Assembly: GCA_034401795.1 (NCBI GenBank)
Contig: CM067366.1
Coordinates: 83,624,147 to 83,688,146 of the forward strand
Direction: 5' to 3'
Source of the DNA: Chaetoderma sp. LZ-2023a
Lineage: Eukaryota; Mollusca; Caudofoveata; Chaetodermatida; Chaetodermatidae
DNA: 64,000 bases
The translations under genes and the position numbers were made by a program. Under the pieces are notes generated by a model. It was not told where the DNA came from. It saw only the letters and a program-made list of their open reading frames with translations, and made no database searches. This document shows, piece by piece, positions 1 through 16,252 of the stretch (position 1 is the first letter of the stretch; each line of letters opens with the position of its first letter).

Positions 1-3000
1 AATGTAATTGTAATGTAATTGTAATGTAATTGTAATGTCATTGTAATGTCATTGTAATGTAGCTGTAATGTAGCTGTAATGTAGCTGTAATGTAGCTGTA
101 ATGTACCTGTAATGTGACTGTAAGGTAATTGTAATGTAGCTGTAATGTAGCTGTAATGTACCTGTAATGTGACTGTAAGGTAATTGTAATGTAACTGTAA
201 TGTCATTGTAATGTAACTTTATGTCATTGTAATGTAACTGTAATGTAACTGTAATGTAACTGTAATGTAACTGTAATGTAACTGTAATGTAACTGTAATG
301 TAACTGTAATGTAACTGTAATGTAACTGTAATGTAATTGTAATGTAATTGTAATGTCATTGTAATGTAATTATAATGTAATTGTAATGTAACTGTAATGT
401 AATTGTAATGTCATTCTAATGTAACTGTAATGTAACTGTAATGTGACTGTAATGTAATTGTAATGTAACTGTAATATCATTGTAATGTAACTGTAATATC
501 ATTGTAATGTAACTGTAATGTAACTGTAATGTAACTGTAATGTAACTGTAATGTAATGTAATGTAATGTAATTGTAATGTAATTGTAATGTAACTGTAAT
601 GTAACTGTAATGTAACTGTAATGTAACTGTAATGTAACTGCAATGTAACTGTAATGTAACTGTAATGTAACTGTAATGTAACTGTAATGTAACTCTAATG
701 TAAATGTAATGTAACTGTAATGTGACTGTAATGTAACTGTAATGTATTTGTAATGTAATTGTAATGTAATTGTAATGTAATTGTAATGTAACTGTAATGT
801 AACTGTAATGTAACTGTAATGTAACTGTAATGTAATTGTAATGTAACTGTAATGTAATTGTAATGTAATTGTAATGTAACTGTAATGTAATTGTAATGTA
901 ACTGTAATGTAATTGTAATGTAATTGTAATGTAATTGTAATGTCATTGTAATGTCATTGTAATGTAACTGTAATGTAACTGTAATGCAATTGTAATGTAA
1001 CTGTAATGTAACTGTAATGTAATTGTAATGTAACTGTAATGTAATTGTAATGTAATTGTAATGTAATTGTAATGTAATTGTAATGTAATTTTAATGTAAT
1101 TGTAATGTAATTGTAATGTAATTGTAATGTCATTGTAATGTCATTGTAATGTAGCTGTAATGTAGCTGTAATGTAGCTGTAATGTAGCTGTAATGTACCT
1201 GTAATGTGACTGTAAGGTAATTGTAATGTAACTGTAATGTCATTGTAATGTAACTTTATGTCATTGTAATGTAACTGTAATGTAACTGTAATGTAACTGT
1301 AATGTAACTGTAATGTAACTGTAATGTAACTGTAATGTAACTGTAATGTAACTGTAATGTAACTGTAATGTAACTGTAATGTAACTGTAATGTAACTGTA
1401 ATGTAACTGTAATGTAATTGTAATGTAATTGTAATGTCATTGTAATGTAACTGTAATGTAATGGTAATGTAACTGTAATGTAATTGTAATGTAACTGTAA
1501 TGTAATTGTAATGTAATTGTAATGTAACTGTAATGTAATTGTAATGTAATTGTAATATAACTGTAATGTAACTGTAATGTAACTGTAATGTAACTGTAAT
1601 GTAACTGTAATGTAACTGTAATGTAACTGTAATGTAACTGTAATGTAACTGTAATGTAACTGTAATGTAACTGTAGTGTAACTGTAATGTAATTGTAATG
1701 TAACTGTAATGTAATTGTAATGTAACTGTAATGTAGCTGTAATGTAACTGTAATGTGATTGTAATGTAACTGTAATGTAATTGTAATGTAATTGTAATGT
1801 AACTGTAATGTAACTGTAATGTAACTGTAATGTAACTGTAATGTAACTGTAATGTAACTGTAATGTAATTGTAATGTAACTGTAATGTAATTGTAATGTA
1901 ACTGTAATGTAGCTGTAATGTAACTGTAATGTGATTGTAATGTAATTGTAATGTAACTGTAATGTAACTGTAACGTAACTGTAATGTAATTGTAATTGTA
2001 ATGTAATTGTAATGTAATTGTAATGTAACTGTAATGTAACTGTAATGTAACTGTAATGTAATTGTAATGTAACTCTAATGTAACTGTAATGTAACTGTAA
2101 TGTTATTGTACTGTAATTGTAATGTAACTGTAATGTAACTGTAATGTAACTGTAATGTAATTGTAATGTAACTGTAATGTAATTGTAATGTAACTGTAAT
2201 GTAATTGTAATGTAATTGTAATGTAACTGTAATGTAATTGTAATGTAATTGTAATGTAACTGTAATGTAACTGTAATGTAACTGTAATGTAACTGTAATG
2301 TAACTGTAATGTAATTGTAATGTAACTGTAATGTAATTGTAATGTAATTGTAATGTAACTGTAATGTTATTGTAATGTTATTGTAATCAAATTGTAATGT
2401 AACTGTAATGTAATTGTAATGTAACTGTAATGTAATTGTAATGTAACTGTAATGTAATTGTAATGTAATTGTAATGTAATTGTAATGTAACTGTAATGTA
2501 ACTGTAATGTAATTGTAATGTAATTGTAATGTAATTGTAATGTCATTGTAATGTAACTGTAATGTAATGGTAATGTAATTGTAATGTAATTGTAATGTAA
2601 TTGTAATGTAACTGTAATGTAATTGTAATGTAATTGTAATGTAATTGTAATGTAACTGTAATGTAACTGTAATGTAACTGTAATGTTATTGTAACGTAAT
2701 TGTAATGTAACTGTAATGTAACTGTAATGTAATTGTAATGTAAATGTAATGTAATTGTAATGTACCTGAAATGTAACTGTAATGTAATTGTAATGTAATT
2801 GTAATGTAATTGCAATGTAATTGTAATGTAATTGTAATGTAATTGTAATGTAATTGTAATGTAATTGTAATGTCATTGTAATGTCATTGTAATGTAATTG
2901 TAATGTAATTGTAATGTAATTGTAATGTAATTGTAATGTAATTGTAATGTAATTGTAATGTAACTGTAATTTCATTGTAATGTCATTCTAATGTAACTGT

Positions 3001-4592
3001 AATGTAACTGTAATGTGACTGTAATGTAATTGTAATGTAACTGTAATATCATTGTAATGTAACTGTAATGTCATTGTAATGTAACTGTAATGTAACTGTA
3101 ATGTAACTGTACTGTAATTGTAATGTAACTGTAATGTAACTGTAATGTAACTGTAATGTAACTGTAATGTAACTGTAATGTAACTGTAATGTAACTGTAA
3201 TGTAACTGTAATGTAACTGTAATGTAACTGTAATGTAATTGTAATGTAATTGTAATGTAATTGTAATGTAACTGTAATGTCATTGTAATGTAATTGTAAT
3301 GTAACTGTAATGTGACTGTAATGTAATTGTAATGTAACTGTAATATCATTGTAATGTAACTGTAATGTCATTGTAATGTAACTGTAATGTAACTGTAATG
3401 TAACTGTACTGTAATTGTAATGTAACTGTAATGTAACTGTAATGTAACTGTAATGTAACTGTAATGTAACTGTAATGTAACTGTAGTGTAACTGTAATGT
3501 AATTGTAATGTAACTGTAATGTAATTGTAATGTAACTGTAATGTAGCTGTAAGGTAGCTGTAATGTGATTGTAATGTAACTGTAATGTAATTGTAATGTA
3601 ATTGTAATGTAACTGTAATGTAATTGTAATGTAATTGTAATGTAACTGCAATGTCATTGTAATGTAACTGTAATGTAACTGTAATGTAACTGTAATGTAA
3701 TTGTAATGTAACTGTAATGTAACTATAATGTAATTGTAATGTAACTGTAATGTAATTGTAATGTAATTGTAATGTAACTGTAATGTAACTGTAATGTAAT
3801 TGTAATGTAACTGTAATGTAACTATAATGTAACTGTAATGTAACTGTAATATAATTGTAATGTCACTGTAATGTAACTGTATTGTGACTGTAATGTAACT
3901 GTAATGTAATTGTAATGTAATTGTAATGTAACTGTAATGTAATTGTAATGTAATTGTAATGTAACTGTAATGTAATTGTAATGTAACTGTAATGTAATTG
4001 TAATGTAATTGTAATGTAATTGTAATGTCATTGTAATGTCATTGTAATGTAACTGTAATGTAACTGTAATGCAATTGTAATGTAACTGTAATGTAACTGT
4101 AATGTAATTGTAATGTAACTGTAATGTAATTGTAATGTAATTGTAATGTAATTGTAATGTAATTGTAATGTAATTGTAATGTAATTGTAATGTAATTGTA
4201 ATGTAATTGTAATGTCATTGTAATGTCATTGTAATGTAGCTGTAATGTAGCTGTAATGTAGCTGTAATGTAGCTGTAATGTACCTGTAATGTGACTGTAA
4301 GGTAATTGTAATGTAGCTGTAATGTAGCTGTAATGTACCTGTAATGTGACTGTAAGGTAATTGTAATGTAACTGTAATGTCATTGTAATGTAACTTTATG
4401 TCATTGTAATGTAACTGTAATGTAACTGTAATGTAACTGTAATGTAACTGTAATGTAACTGTAATGTAACTGTAATGTAACTGTAATGTAACTGTAATGT
4501 AACTGTAATGTAATTGTAATGTAATTGTAATGTCATTGTAATGTAATTATAATGTAATTGTAATGTAACTGTAATGTAATTGTAATGTCATT

Positions 4593-6562
4593 CTAATGTA
4601 ACTGTAATGTAACTGTAATGTGACTGTAATGTAATTGTAATGTAACTGTAATATCATTGTAATGTAACTGTAATATCATTGTAATGTAACTGTAATGTAA
4701 CTGTAATGTAACTGTAATGTAACTGTAATGTAATGTAATGTAATGTAATTGTAATGTAATTGTAATGTAACTGTAATGTAACTGTAATGTAACTGTAATG
4801 TAACTGTAATGTAACTGCAATGTAACTGTAATGTAACTGTAATGTAACTGTAATGTAACTGTAATGTAACTCTAATGTAAATGTAATGTAACTGTAATGT
4901 GACTGTAATGTAACTGTAATGTATTTGTAATGTAATTGTAATGTAATTGTAATGTAATTGTAATGTAACTGTAATGTAACTGTAATGTAACTGTAATGTA
5001 ACTGTAATGTAATTGTAATGTAACTGTAATGTAATTGTAATGTAATTGTAATGTAACTGTAATGTAATTGTAATGTAACTGTAATGTAATTGTAATGTAA
5101 TTGTAATGTAATTGTAATGTCATTGTAATGTCATTGTAATGTAACTGTAATGTAACTGTAATGCAATTGTAATGTAACTGTAATGTAACTGTAATGTAAT
5201 TGTAATGTAACTGTAATGTAATTGTAATGTAATTGTAATGTAATTGTAATGTAATTGTAATGTAATTTTAATGTAATTGTAATGTAATTGTAATGTAATT
5301 GTAATGTCATTGTAATGTCATTGTAATGTAGCTGTAATGTAGCTGTAATGTAGCTGTAATGTAGCTGTAATGTACCTGTAATGTGACTGTAAGGTAATTG
5401 TAATGTAACTGTAATGTCATTGTAATGTAACTTTATGTCATTGTAATGTAACTGTAATGTAACTGTAATGTAACTGTAATGTAACTGTAATGTAACTGTA
5501 ATGTAACTGTAATGTAACTGTAATGTAACTGTAATGTAACTGTAATGTAACTGTAATGTAACTGTAATGTAACTGTAATGTAATTGTAATGTAATTGTAA
5601 TGTCATTGTAATGTAACTGTAATGTAATGGTAATGTAACTGTAATGTAATTGTAATGTAACTGTAATGTAATTGTAATGTAATTGTAATGTAACTGTAAT
5701 GTAATTGTAATGTAATTGTAATATAACTGTAATGTAACTGTAATGTAACTGTAATGTAACTGTAATGTAACTGTAATGTAACTGTAATGTAACTGTAATG
5801 TAACTGTAATGTAACTGTAATGTAACTGTAATGTAACTGTAGTGTAACTGTAATGTAATTGTAATGTAACTGTAATGTAATTGTAATGTAACTGTAATGT
5901 AGCTGTAATGTAACTGTAATGTGATTGTAATGTAACTGTAATGTAATTGTAATGTAATTGTAATGTAACTGTAATGTAACTGTAATGTAACTGTAATGTA
6001 ACTGTAACTGTAATGTAACTGTAATGTAACTGTAATGTAATTGTAATGTAACTGTAATGTAATTGTAATGTAACTGTAATGTAGCTGTAATGTAACTGTA
6101 ATGTGATTGTAATGTAATTGTAATGTAACTGTAATGTAACTGTAACGTAACTGTAATGTAATTGTAATTGTAATGTAATTGTAATGTAATTGTAATGTAA
6201 CTGTAATGTAACTGTAATGTAACTGTAATGTAATTGTAATGTAACTCTAATGTAACTGTAATGTAACTGTAATGTTATTGTACTGTAATTGTAATGTAAC
6301 TGTAATGTAACTGTAATGTAACTGTAATGTAATTGTAATGTAACTGTAATGTAATTGTAATGTAACTGTAATGTAATTGTAATGTAATTGTAATGTAACT
6401 GTAATGTAATTGTAATGTAATTGTAATGTAACTGTAATGTAACTGTAATGTAACTGTAATGTAACTGTAATGTAACTGTAATGTAATTGTAATGTAACTG
6501 TAATGTAATTGTAATGTAATTGTAATGTAACTGTAATGTTATTGTAATGTTATTGTAATCAA
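4593..6562. repeat. Higher-order duplication of 416-2390 within the satellite
   Basis: The order of unit variants at 416-2,390 recurs at 4,593-6,562. The shared landmarks are CATTCTAATG at 412 and 4,589 (offset 4,177), the block of TAATG 5-mers at about 549 and 4,726, and AATCAAATTG at 2,385 and 6,557 (offset 4,172). The small drift in offset shows a few unit-level indels since duplication. This is direct evidence of block duplication of about 4.2 kb, not only unit-by-unit slippage. Confidence 0.85.
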
Positions 6563-9500
6563 ATTGTAATGTAACTGTAATGTAATTGTAATGTAACTGT
6601 AATGTAATTGTAATGTAACTGTAATGTAATTGTAATGTAATTGTAATGTAATTGTAATGTAACTGTAATGTAACTGTAATGTAATTGTAATGTAATTGTA
6701 ATGTAATTGTAATGTCATTGTAATGTAACTGTAATGTAATGGTAATGTAACTGTAATGTAATTGTAATGTAATTGTAATGTAACTGTAATGTTATTGTAA
6801 TGTTATTGTAATCAAATTGTAATGTAACTGTAATGTAATTGTAATGTAACTGTAATGTAATTGTAATGTAACTGTAATGTAATTGTAATGTAACTGTAAT
6901 GTAACTTTAATGTAACTGTAATGTAATTGTAATGTAACTGTAATGTAACTGTAATGTAACGGTAATGTCACTGTAATGTAACTGTATTGTGACTGTAATG
7001 TAACTGTAATGTAATTGTAATGTAATTGTAATGTAACTGTAATGTAATTGTAATGTAATTGTAATGTAACTGTAATGTAATTGTAATGTAACTGTAATGT
7101 AATTGTAATGTAATTGTAATGTAATTGTAATGTCATTGTAATGTCATTGTAATGTAACTGTAATGTAACTGTAATGCAATTGTAATGTAACTGTAATGTA
7201 ACTGTAATGTAATTGTAATGTAACTGTAATGTAATTGTAATGTAATTGTAATGTAATTGTAATGTAATTGTAATGTAATTGTAATGTAATTGTAATGTAA
7301 TTGTAATGTCATTGTAATGTCATTGTAATGTAGCTGTAATGTAGCTGTAATGTAGCTGTAATGTAGCTGTAATGTACCTGTAATGTGACTGTAAGGTAAT
7401 TGTAATGTAGCTGTAATGTAGCTGTAATGTACCTGTAATGTGACTGTAAGGTAATTGTAATGTAACTGTAATGTCATTGTAATGTAACTTTATGTCATTG
7501 TAATGTAACTGTAATGTAACTGTAATGTAACTGTAATGTAACTGTAATGTAACTGTAATGTAACTGTAATGTAACTGTAATGTAACTGTAATGTAACTGT
7601 AATGTAACTGTAATGTAATTGTAATGTAATTGTAATGTCATTGTAATGTAATTATAATGTAATTGTAATGTAACTGTAATGTAATTGTAATGTCATTCTA
7701 ATGTAACTGTAATGTAACTGTAATGTAACTGTAATGTAATTGTAATGTAACTGTAATGTAATTGTAATGTAACTGTAATATCATTGTAATGTAACTGTAA
7801 TGTAACTGTAATGTAACTGTAATGTAATGTAATGTAATGTAATTGTAATGTAATTGTAATGTAACTGTAATGTAACTGTAATGTAACTGTAATGTAACTG
7901 TAATGTAATTGTAATGTAACTGTAATGTAACTGTAATGTAACTGTAATGTAACTGTAATGTAACTCTAATGTAAATGTAATGTAACTGTAATGTGACTGT
8001 AATGTAACTGTAATGTATTTGTAATGTAATTGTAATGTAATTGTAATGTAATTGTAATGTAACTGTAATGTAACTGTAATGTAACTGTAATGTTATTGTA
8101 ATGTAACTGTAATGTAACTGTAATGTAACTGTAATGTAATTGTAATGTAACTGTAATGTAATTGTAATGTAACTGTAATGTAATTGTAATGTAATTGTAA
8201 TGTAACTGTAATGTAATTGTAATGTAATTGTAATGTAACTGTAATGTCATTGTAATGTAACTGTAATGTAACTGTAATGTAACTGTAATGTAATTGTAAT
8301 GTAACTGTAATGTAATTGTAATGTAATTGTAATGTAACTGTAATGTTATTTTAATGTTATTGTAATCAAATTGTAATGTAACTGTAAAGTAACTGTAATG
8401 TAACTGTAATGTAACTGTAATATAATTGTAATGTAATTGTAATGTCATTGTAATGTCATTGTAATGTAACTGTAATGTAATTGTAATGTAACTGTAATGT
8501 AATTGTAATGTAACTGTAATGTAATTGTAATGTAATTGTAATGTAACTGTAATGTAATTGTAATGTAATTGTAATGTAACTGTAATGTCATTGTAATGTA
8601 ACTGTAATGTAACTGTAATGTAACTGTGATGCAATTGTAATGTAACTGTAGTGTAACTGTAATGTAATTGTAATGTAATTGTAATGTAACTGTAATGTAA
8701 TTGCAATGTAATTGCAATGTAATTGTAATGTAATTGTAATGTAATTGTAATGTCATTGTAATGTAATTGTAATGTAACTGTAATGTAACTTTAATGTAAC
8801 TGTAATGTAATTGCAATGTAACTGTAATGTAACTTTAATGTAACGGTAATGTCACTGTAATGTAACTGTATTGTGACTGTAATGTAACTGTAATGTAATT
8901 GTAATGTAACTGTAATGTAACTGTATTGTGACTGTAATGTAACTGTAATGTAATTGTAATGTAACTGTAATGTAATTGTAATGTAATTGTAATGTAATTG
9001 GAATGTAATTGTAATGTAACGGTAATGTAATTGCAATGTAACTGTAATGTAATTGTAATGTAACTGTAATGTAACTGTAATGTAACTGTAATGTAACTGT
9101 AATGTCATTGTAATGTAACTGTAATGTAAATGTAATGTAACTGTAATGCAATTGTAATGTAACTGTAATGTAACTGTAATGTAACTGTAATGCAATTGCA
9201 ATGTAACTGTAATGTAACTGTAATGTAATTGTAATGTAATTGTAATGTAATTGTAATGTAATTGTAATGTAACTGTAATGTAATTGTAATGTAATTGTAA
9301 TGTAATTGTAATGTAATTGTAATGTAATTGTAATGTAATTGTAATGTAATTGTAATGTAATTGTAATGTAATTGTAATGTAATTGTAATGTAACTGTAAT
9401 GTAATGTAATGTAATGTAATGCAATTGTAATGTAATTGTAATGTAATTGTAATGTAACTGTAACGTAACTGTAATGTAATTGTGATGTAATTGTAATGTA

Positions 9501-12500
9501 ATTGTAATGTAATTGTAATGTAACTGTAATGTAATTGTAATGTAATTGTAACGTAACTGTAACGTAACTGTAATGTAATTGTAATGTAATTGTAATGTAA
9601 CTGTAATGTAACTGTAATGTAACTGTAATGTAATTGTAATGTAACTCTAATGTAACTGTAATGTAATTGTAATGTAATTGTAATGTAATTGTAATGTAAC
9701 TGTAATGTAACTGTAATGTAATTGTAATGTAATTGTAATGTAATTGTAATGTAATTGTAATGTAATTGTAATGTAATTGTAATGTAACTGTAATGTAATG
9801 TAATGTAATGTAATGTAATTGTAATGTAATTGTAATGTAATTGTAATGTAACTGTAACGTAACTGTAATGTAATTGTAATGTAATTGTAATGTAATTGTA
9901 ATGTAACTGTAATGTAATTGTAATGTAATTGTAATGTAACTGTAATGTAACTGTAATGTAACTGTAATGTTATTGTAACGTAATTGTAATGTAACTGTAA
10001 TGTAACTGTAATGTAATTGTAATGTAAATGTAATGTAATTGTAATGTACCTGAAATGTAACTGTAATGTAATTGTAATGTAATTGTAATGTAATTGTAAT
10101 GTAACTGTAATGTAACTGTAATGTAATTTTAATGTAATTGTAATGTAATTGTAATGTAATTGTAATGTAACTGTAATGTCATTGTAATGTAATTGTATTG
10201 TAATTGTAATGTAATTGTAATGGAATTGTAATGTAATTGTAATGTAATTGTAATGTAATTGTAATGTCATTGTAATGTCATTGTAATGTCATTGTAATGT
10301 AACTGTAATGTAATTGTAATGTAACTGTAATGTAATTGTAATGTAATTGTAATGTAACTGTAATGTAATTGTAATGTAATTGTAATGTAACTGTAATGTC
10401 ATTGTAATGTAACTGTAATGTAACTGTAATGTAACTGTGATGCAATTGTAATGTAACTGTAGTGTAACTGTAATGTAATTGTAATGTAATTGTAATGTAA
10501 CTGTAATGTAATTGCAATGTAATTGTAATGTAATTGTAATGTAATTGTAATGTCATTGTAATGTAATTGTAATGTAACTGTAATGTAACTTTAATGTAAC
10601 TGTAATGTAATTGCAATGTAACTGTAATGTAACTTTAATGTAACGGTAATGTCACTGTAATGTAACTGTATTGTGACTGTAATGTAACTGTAATGTAATT
10701 GTAATGTAACTGTAATGTAACTGTATTGTGACTGTAATGTAACTGTAATGTAATTGTAATGTAACTGTAATGTAATTGTAATGTAATTGTAATGTAATTG
10801 GAATGTAATTGTAATGTAACGGTAATGTAATTGCAATGTAACTGTAATGTAATTGTAATGTAACTGTAATGTAACTGTAATGTAACTGTAATGTAACTGT
10901 AATGTCATTGTAATGTAACTGTAATGTAAATGTAATGTAACTGTAATGCAATTGTAATGTAACTGTAATGTAACTGTAATGTAACTGTAATGCAATTGCA
11001 ATGTAACTGTAATGTAACTGTAATGTAATTGTAATGTAATTGTAATGTAATTGTAATGTAATTGTAATGTAACTGTAATGTAATTGTAATGTAATTGTAA
11101 TGTAATTGTAATGTAATTGTAATGTAATTGTAATGTAATTGTAATGTAATTGTAATGTAATTGTAATGTAATTGTAATGTAATTGTAATGTAATTGTAAT
11201 GTAACTGTAATGTAATGTAATGTAATGTAATGTAATTGTAATGTAATTGTAATGTAATTGTAATGTAACTGTAACGTAACTGTAATGTAATTGTAATGTA
11301 ATTGTAATGTAATTGTAATGTAATTGTAATGTAATTGTAATGTAACTGTAATGTAATTGTAATGTAATTGTAACGTAACTGTAACGTAACTGTAATGTAA
11401 TTGTAATGTAATTGTAATGTAACTGTAATGTAACTGTAATGTAACTGTAATGTAATTGTAATGTAACTCTAATGTAACTGTAATGTAATTGTAATGTAAT
11501 TGTAATGTAATTGTAATGTAACTGTAATGTAACTGTAATGTAATTGTAATGTAATTGTAATGTAATTGTAATGTAATTGTAATGTAATTGTAATGTAATT
11601 GTAATGTAACTGTAATGTAATGTAATGTAATGTAATGTAATTGTAATGTAATTGTAATGTAATTGTAATGTAACTGTAACGTAACTGTAATGTAATTGTA
11701 ATGTAATTGTAATGTAATTGTAATGTAACTGTAATGTAATTGTAATGTAATTGTAATGTAACTGTAATGTAACTGTAATGTAACTGTAATGTTATTGTAA
11801 CGTAATTGTAATGTAACTGTAATGTAACTGTAATGTAATTGTAATGTAAATGTAATGTAATTGTAATGTACCTGAAATGTAACTGTAATGTAATTGTAAT
11901 GTAATTGTAATGTAATTGTAATGTAACTGTAATGTAACTGTAATGTAATTTTAATGTAATTGTAATGTAATTGTAATGTAATTGTAATGTAACTGTAATG
12001 TCATTGTAATGTAATTGTATTGTAATTGTAATGTAATTGTAATGGAATTGTAATGTAATTGTAATGTAACTGTAATGTAATCGTAATGTAATTGTAATGT
12101 AACTGCAATGTAACTGTAATGTAACTGTAATGTAACTGTAATGTAATTGTAATGTAATTGTAATGTAATTGCAATGTAATTGTAATGTAATTGTAATGTA
12201 ATTGTAATGTAATTGTAATGTAATTGTAATGTCATTGTAATGTCATTGTAATGTAATTGTAATGTAATTGTAATGTAATTGTAATGTAATTGTAATGTAA
12301 CTGTAATTTCATTGTAATGTCATTCTAATGTAACTGTAATGTAACTGTAATGTGACTGTAATGTAATTGTAATGTAACTGTAATATCATTGTAATGTAAC
12401 TGTAATGTCATTGTAATGTAACTGTAATGTAACTGTAATGTAACTGTACTGTAATTGTAATGTAACTGTAATGTAACTGTAATGTAACTGTAATGTAACT

Positions 12501-15500
12501 GTAATGTAACTGTAATGTAACTGTAATGTAACTGTAATGTAACTGTAATGTAATTGTAATGTAATTGTAATGTAATTGTAATGTAACTGTAATGTAATTG
12601 TAATGTAATTGTAATGTAACTGTAATGTCATTGTAATGTAATTGTAATGTAACTGTAATGTGACTGTAATGTAATTGTAATGTAACTGTAATATCATTGT
12701 AATGTAACTGTAATGTCATTGTAATGTAACTGTAATGTAACTGTAATGTAACTGTACTGTAATTGTAATGTAACTGTAATGTAACTGTAATGTAACTGTA
12801 ATGTAACTGTAATGTAACTGTAGTGTAACTGTAATGTAATTGTAATGTAACTGTAATGTAATTGTAATGTAACTGTAATGTAGCTGTAAGGTAGCTGTAA
12901 TGTGATTGTAATGTAACTGTAATGTAATTGTAATGTAATTGTAATGTAACTGTAATGTAATTGTAATGTAATTGTAATGTAACTGCAATGTCATTGTAAT
13001 GTAACTGTAATGTAACTGTAATGTAACTGTAATGTAATTGTAATGTAACTGTAATGTAACTATAATGTAATTGTAATGTAACTGTAATGTAATTGTAATG
13101 TAATTGTAATGTAACTGTAATGTAACTGTAATGTAATTGTAATGTAACTGTAATGTAACTATAATGTAACTGTAATGTAACTGTAATATAATTGTAATGT
13201 AATTGTAATGTAATTGTAATGTTATTGTAATGTTATTGTAATCAAATTGTAATGTAACTGTAATGTAATTGTAATGTAACTGTAATGTAATTGTAATGTA
13301 ATTGTAATGTAATTGTAATGTAATTGTAATGTAATTGTAATGTAATTGTAATGTAATTGTAATGTAACTGTAATGTCATTGTAATGTAACTGTAATGTAA
13401 CTGTAATGTAACTGTGCTGCAATTGTAATGTAACTGTAGTGTAACTGTAATGTAATTGTAATGTAATTGTAATGTAACTGTAATGTAATTGTAATGTAAT
13501 TGTAATGTAATTGTAATGTAATTGTAATGTCATTGTAATGTAATTGTAATGTAACTGTAATGTAACTTTAATGTAACTGTAATGTAATTGTAATGTAACT
13601 GTAATGTAACTGTAATGTAACGGTAATGTCACTGTAATGTAACTGTATTGTGACTGTAATGTAACTGTAATGTAATTGTAATGTAATTGTAATGTAACTG
13701 TAATGTAATTGTAATGTAATTGTAATGTAACTGTAATGTAATTGTAATGTAACTGTAATGTAATTGTAATGTAATTGTAATGTAATTGTAATGTCATTGT
13801 AATGTCATTGTAATGTAACTGTAATGTAACTGTAATGCAATTGTAATGTAACTGTAATGTAACTGTAATGTAATTGTAATGTAACTGTAATGTAATTGTA
13901 ATGTAATTGTAATGTAATTGTAATGTAATTGTAATGTAATTGTAATGTAATTGTAATGTAATTGTAATGTCATTGTAATGTCATTGTAATGTAGCTGTAA
14001 TGTAGCTGTAATGTAGCTGTAATGTAGCTGTAATGTACCTGTAATGTGACTGTAAGGTAATTGTAATGTAACTGTAATGTCATTGTAATGTAACTTTATG
14101 TCATTGTAATGTAACTGTAATGTAACTGTAATGTAACTGTAATGTAACTGTAATGTAACTGTAATGTAACTGTAATGTAACTGTAATGTAACTGTAATGT
14201 AACTGTAATGTAACTGTAATGTAATTGTAATGTAATTGTAATGTCATTGTAATGTAACTGTAATGTAATGGTAATGTAACTGTAATGTAATTGTAATGTA
14301 ACTGTAATGTAATTATAATGTAATTGTAATGTAACTGTAATGTAATTGTAATGTCATTCTAATGTAACTGTAATGTAACTGTAATGTGACTGTAATGTAA
14401 TTGTAATGTAACTGTAATATCATTGTAATGTAACTGTAATATCATTGTAATGTAACTGTAATGTAACTGTAATGTAACTGTAATGTAATGTAATGTAATG
14501 TAATTGTAATGTAATTGTAATGTAACTGTAATGTAACTGTAATGTAACTGTAATGTAACTGTAATGTAACTGCAATGTAACTGTAATGTAACTGTAATGT
14601 AACTGTAATGTAACTGTAATGTAACTCTAATGTAAATGTAATGTAACTGTAATGTGACTGTAATGTAACTGTAATGTATTTGTAATGTAATTGTAATGTA
14701 ATTGTAATGTAATTGTAATGTAACTGTAATGTAACTGTAATGTAACTGTAATGTAACTGTAATGTAATTGTAATGTAACTGTAATGTAATTGTAATGTAA
14801 TTGTAATGTAACTGTAATGTAATTGTAATGTAATTGTAATGTAACTGTAATGTAATGTAATGTAATGTAATGTAATGTAATTGTAATGTAATTGTAATGT
14901 AATTGTAATGTAACTGTAACGTAACTGTAATGTAATTGTAATGTAATTGTAATGTAATTGTAATGTAATTGTAATGTAACTGTAATGTAATTGTAATGTA
15001 ATTGTAACGTAACTGTAACGTAACTGTAATGTAATTGTAATGTAATTGTAATGTAACTGTAATGTAACTGTAATGTAACTGTAATGTAATTGTAATGTAA
15101 CTCTAATGTAACTGTAATGTAATTGTAATGTAATTGTAATGTAATTGTAATGTAACTGTAATGTAACTGTAATGTAATTGTAATGTAATTGTAATGTAAT
15201 TGTAATGTAATTGTAATGTAATTGTAATGTAACTGTAATGTAATTGTAATGTAATTGTAATGTAATTGTAATGTAACTGTAACGTAACTGTAACGTAATT
15301 GTAATGTAATTGTAATGTAATTGTAATGTAACTGTACTGTAACTGTACTGTAATTGTAATGTAACTGTAATGTAACTGTAATGTAACTGTAATGTAACTG
15401 TAATGTAACTGTAATGTAACTGTAATGTAATTGTAATGTAATTGTAATGTAATTGTAATGTAACTGTAATGTTATTGTAATGTAACTGTAATGTAATTGT

Positions 15501-16252
15501 AATGTAACTGTAATGTAATTGTAATGTAACTGTAATGTAGCTGTAATGTAACTGTAATGTGATTGTAACGTAACTGTAATGTAATTGTAATGTAACTGTA
15601 ATGTAACTGTAATGTAACTGTAATGTAATTGTAATGTAACTCTAATGTAACTGTAATGTAACTGTAATGTTATTGTAATGTAACTGTAATGTAATTGTAA
15701 TGTAATTGTAATGTAATTGTAATGTAATTGTAATGTAATTGTAATGTAACTGTAATGTAATTGTAATGTAACTGTAACGTAACTGTAATGTAATTGTAAT
15801 GTAACTGTAATCTAACTGTAATGTAACTGTAATGTAACTGTAATGTAATTGTAATGTAACTCTAATGTAACTGTAATGTAACTGTAATGTAACTGTAATG
15901 TTATTGTAATGTAACTGTAATGTAACTGTAATGTAACTGTAATGTAATTGTAATGTAACTGTAATGTAATTGTAATGTAACTGTAATGTAATTGTAATGT
16001 AATTGTAATGTAACTGTAATGTAATTGTAATGTAATTGTAATGTAACTGTAATGTCATTGTAATGTAACTGTAATGTAACTGTAATGTAACTGTAATGTA
16101 ATTGTAATGTAACTGTAATGTAATTGTAATGTAATTGTAATGTAACTGTAATGTTATTTTAATGTTATTGTAATCAAATTGTAATGTAACTGTAAAGTAA
16201 CTGTAATGTAACTGTAATGTAACTGTAATATAATTGTAATGTAATTGTAATG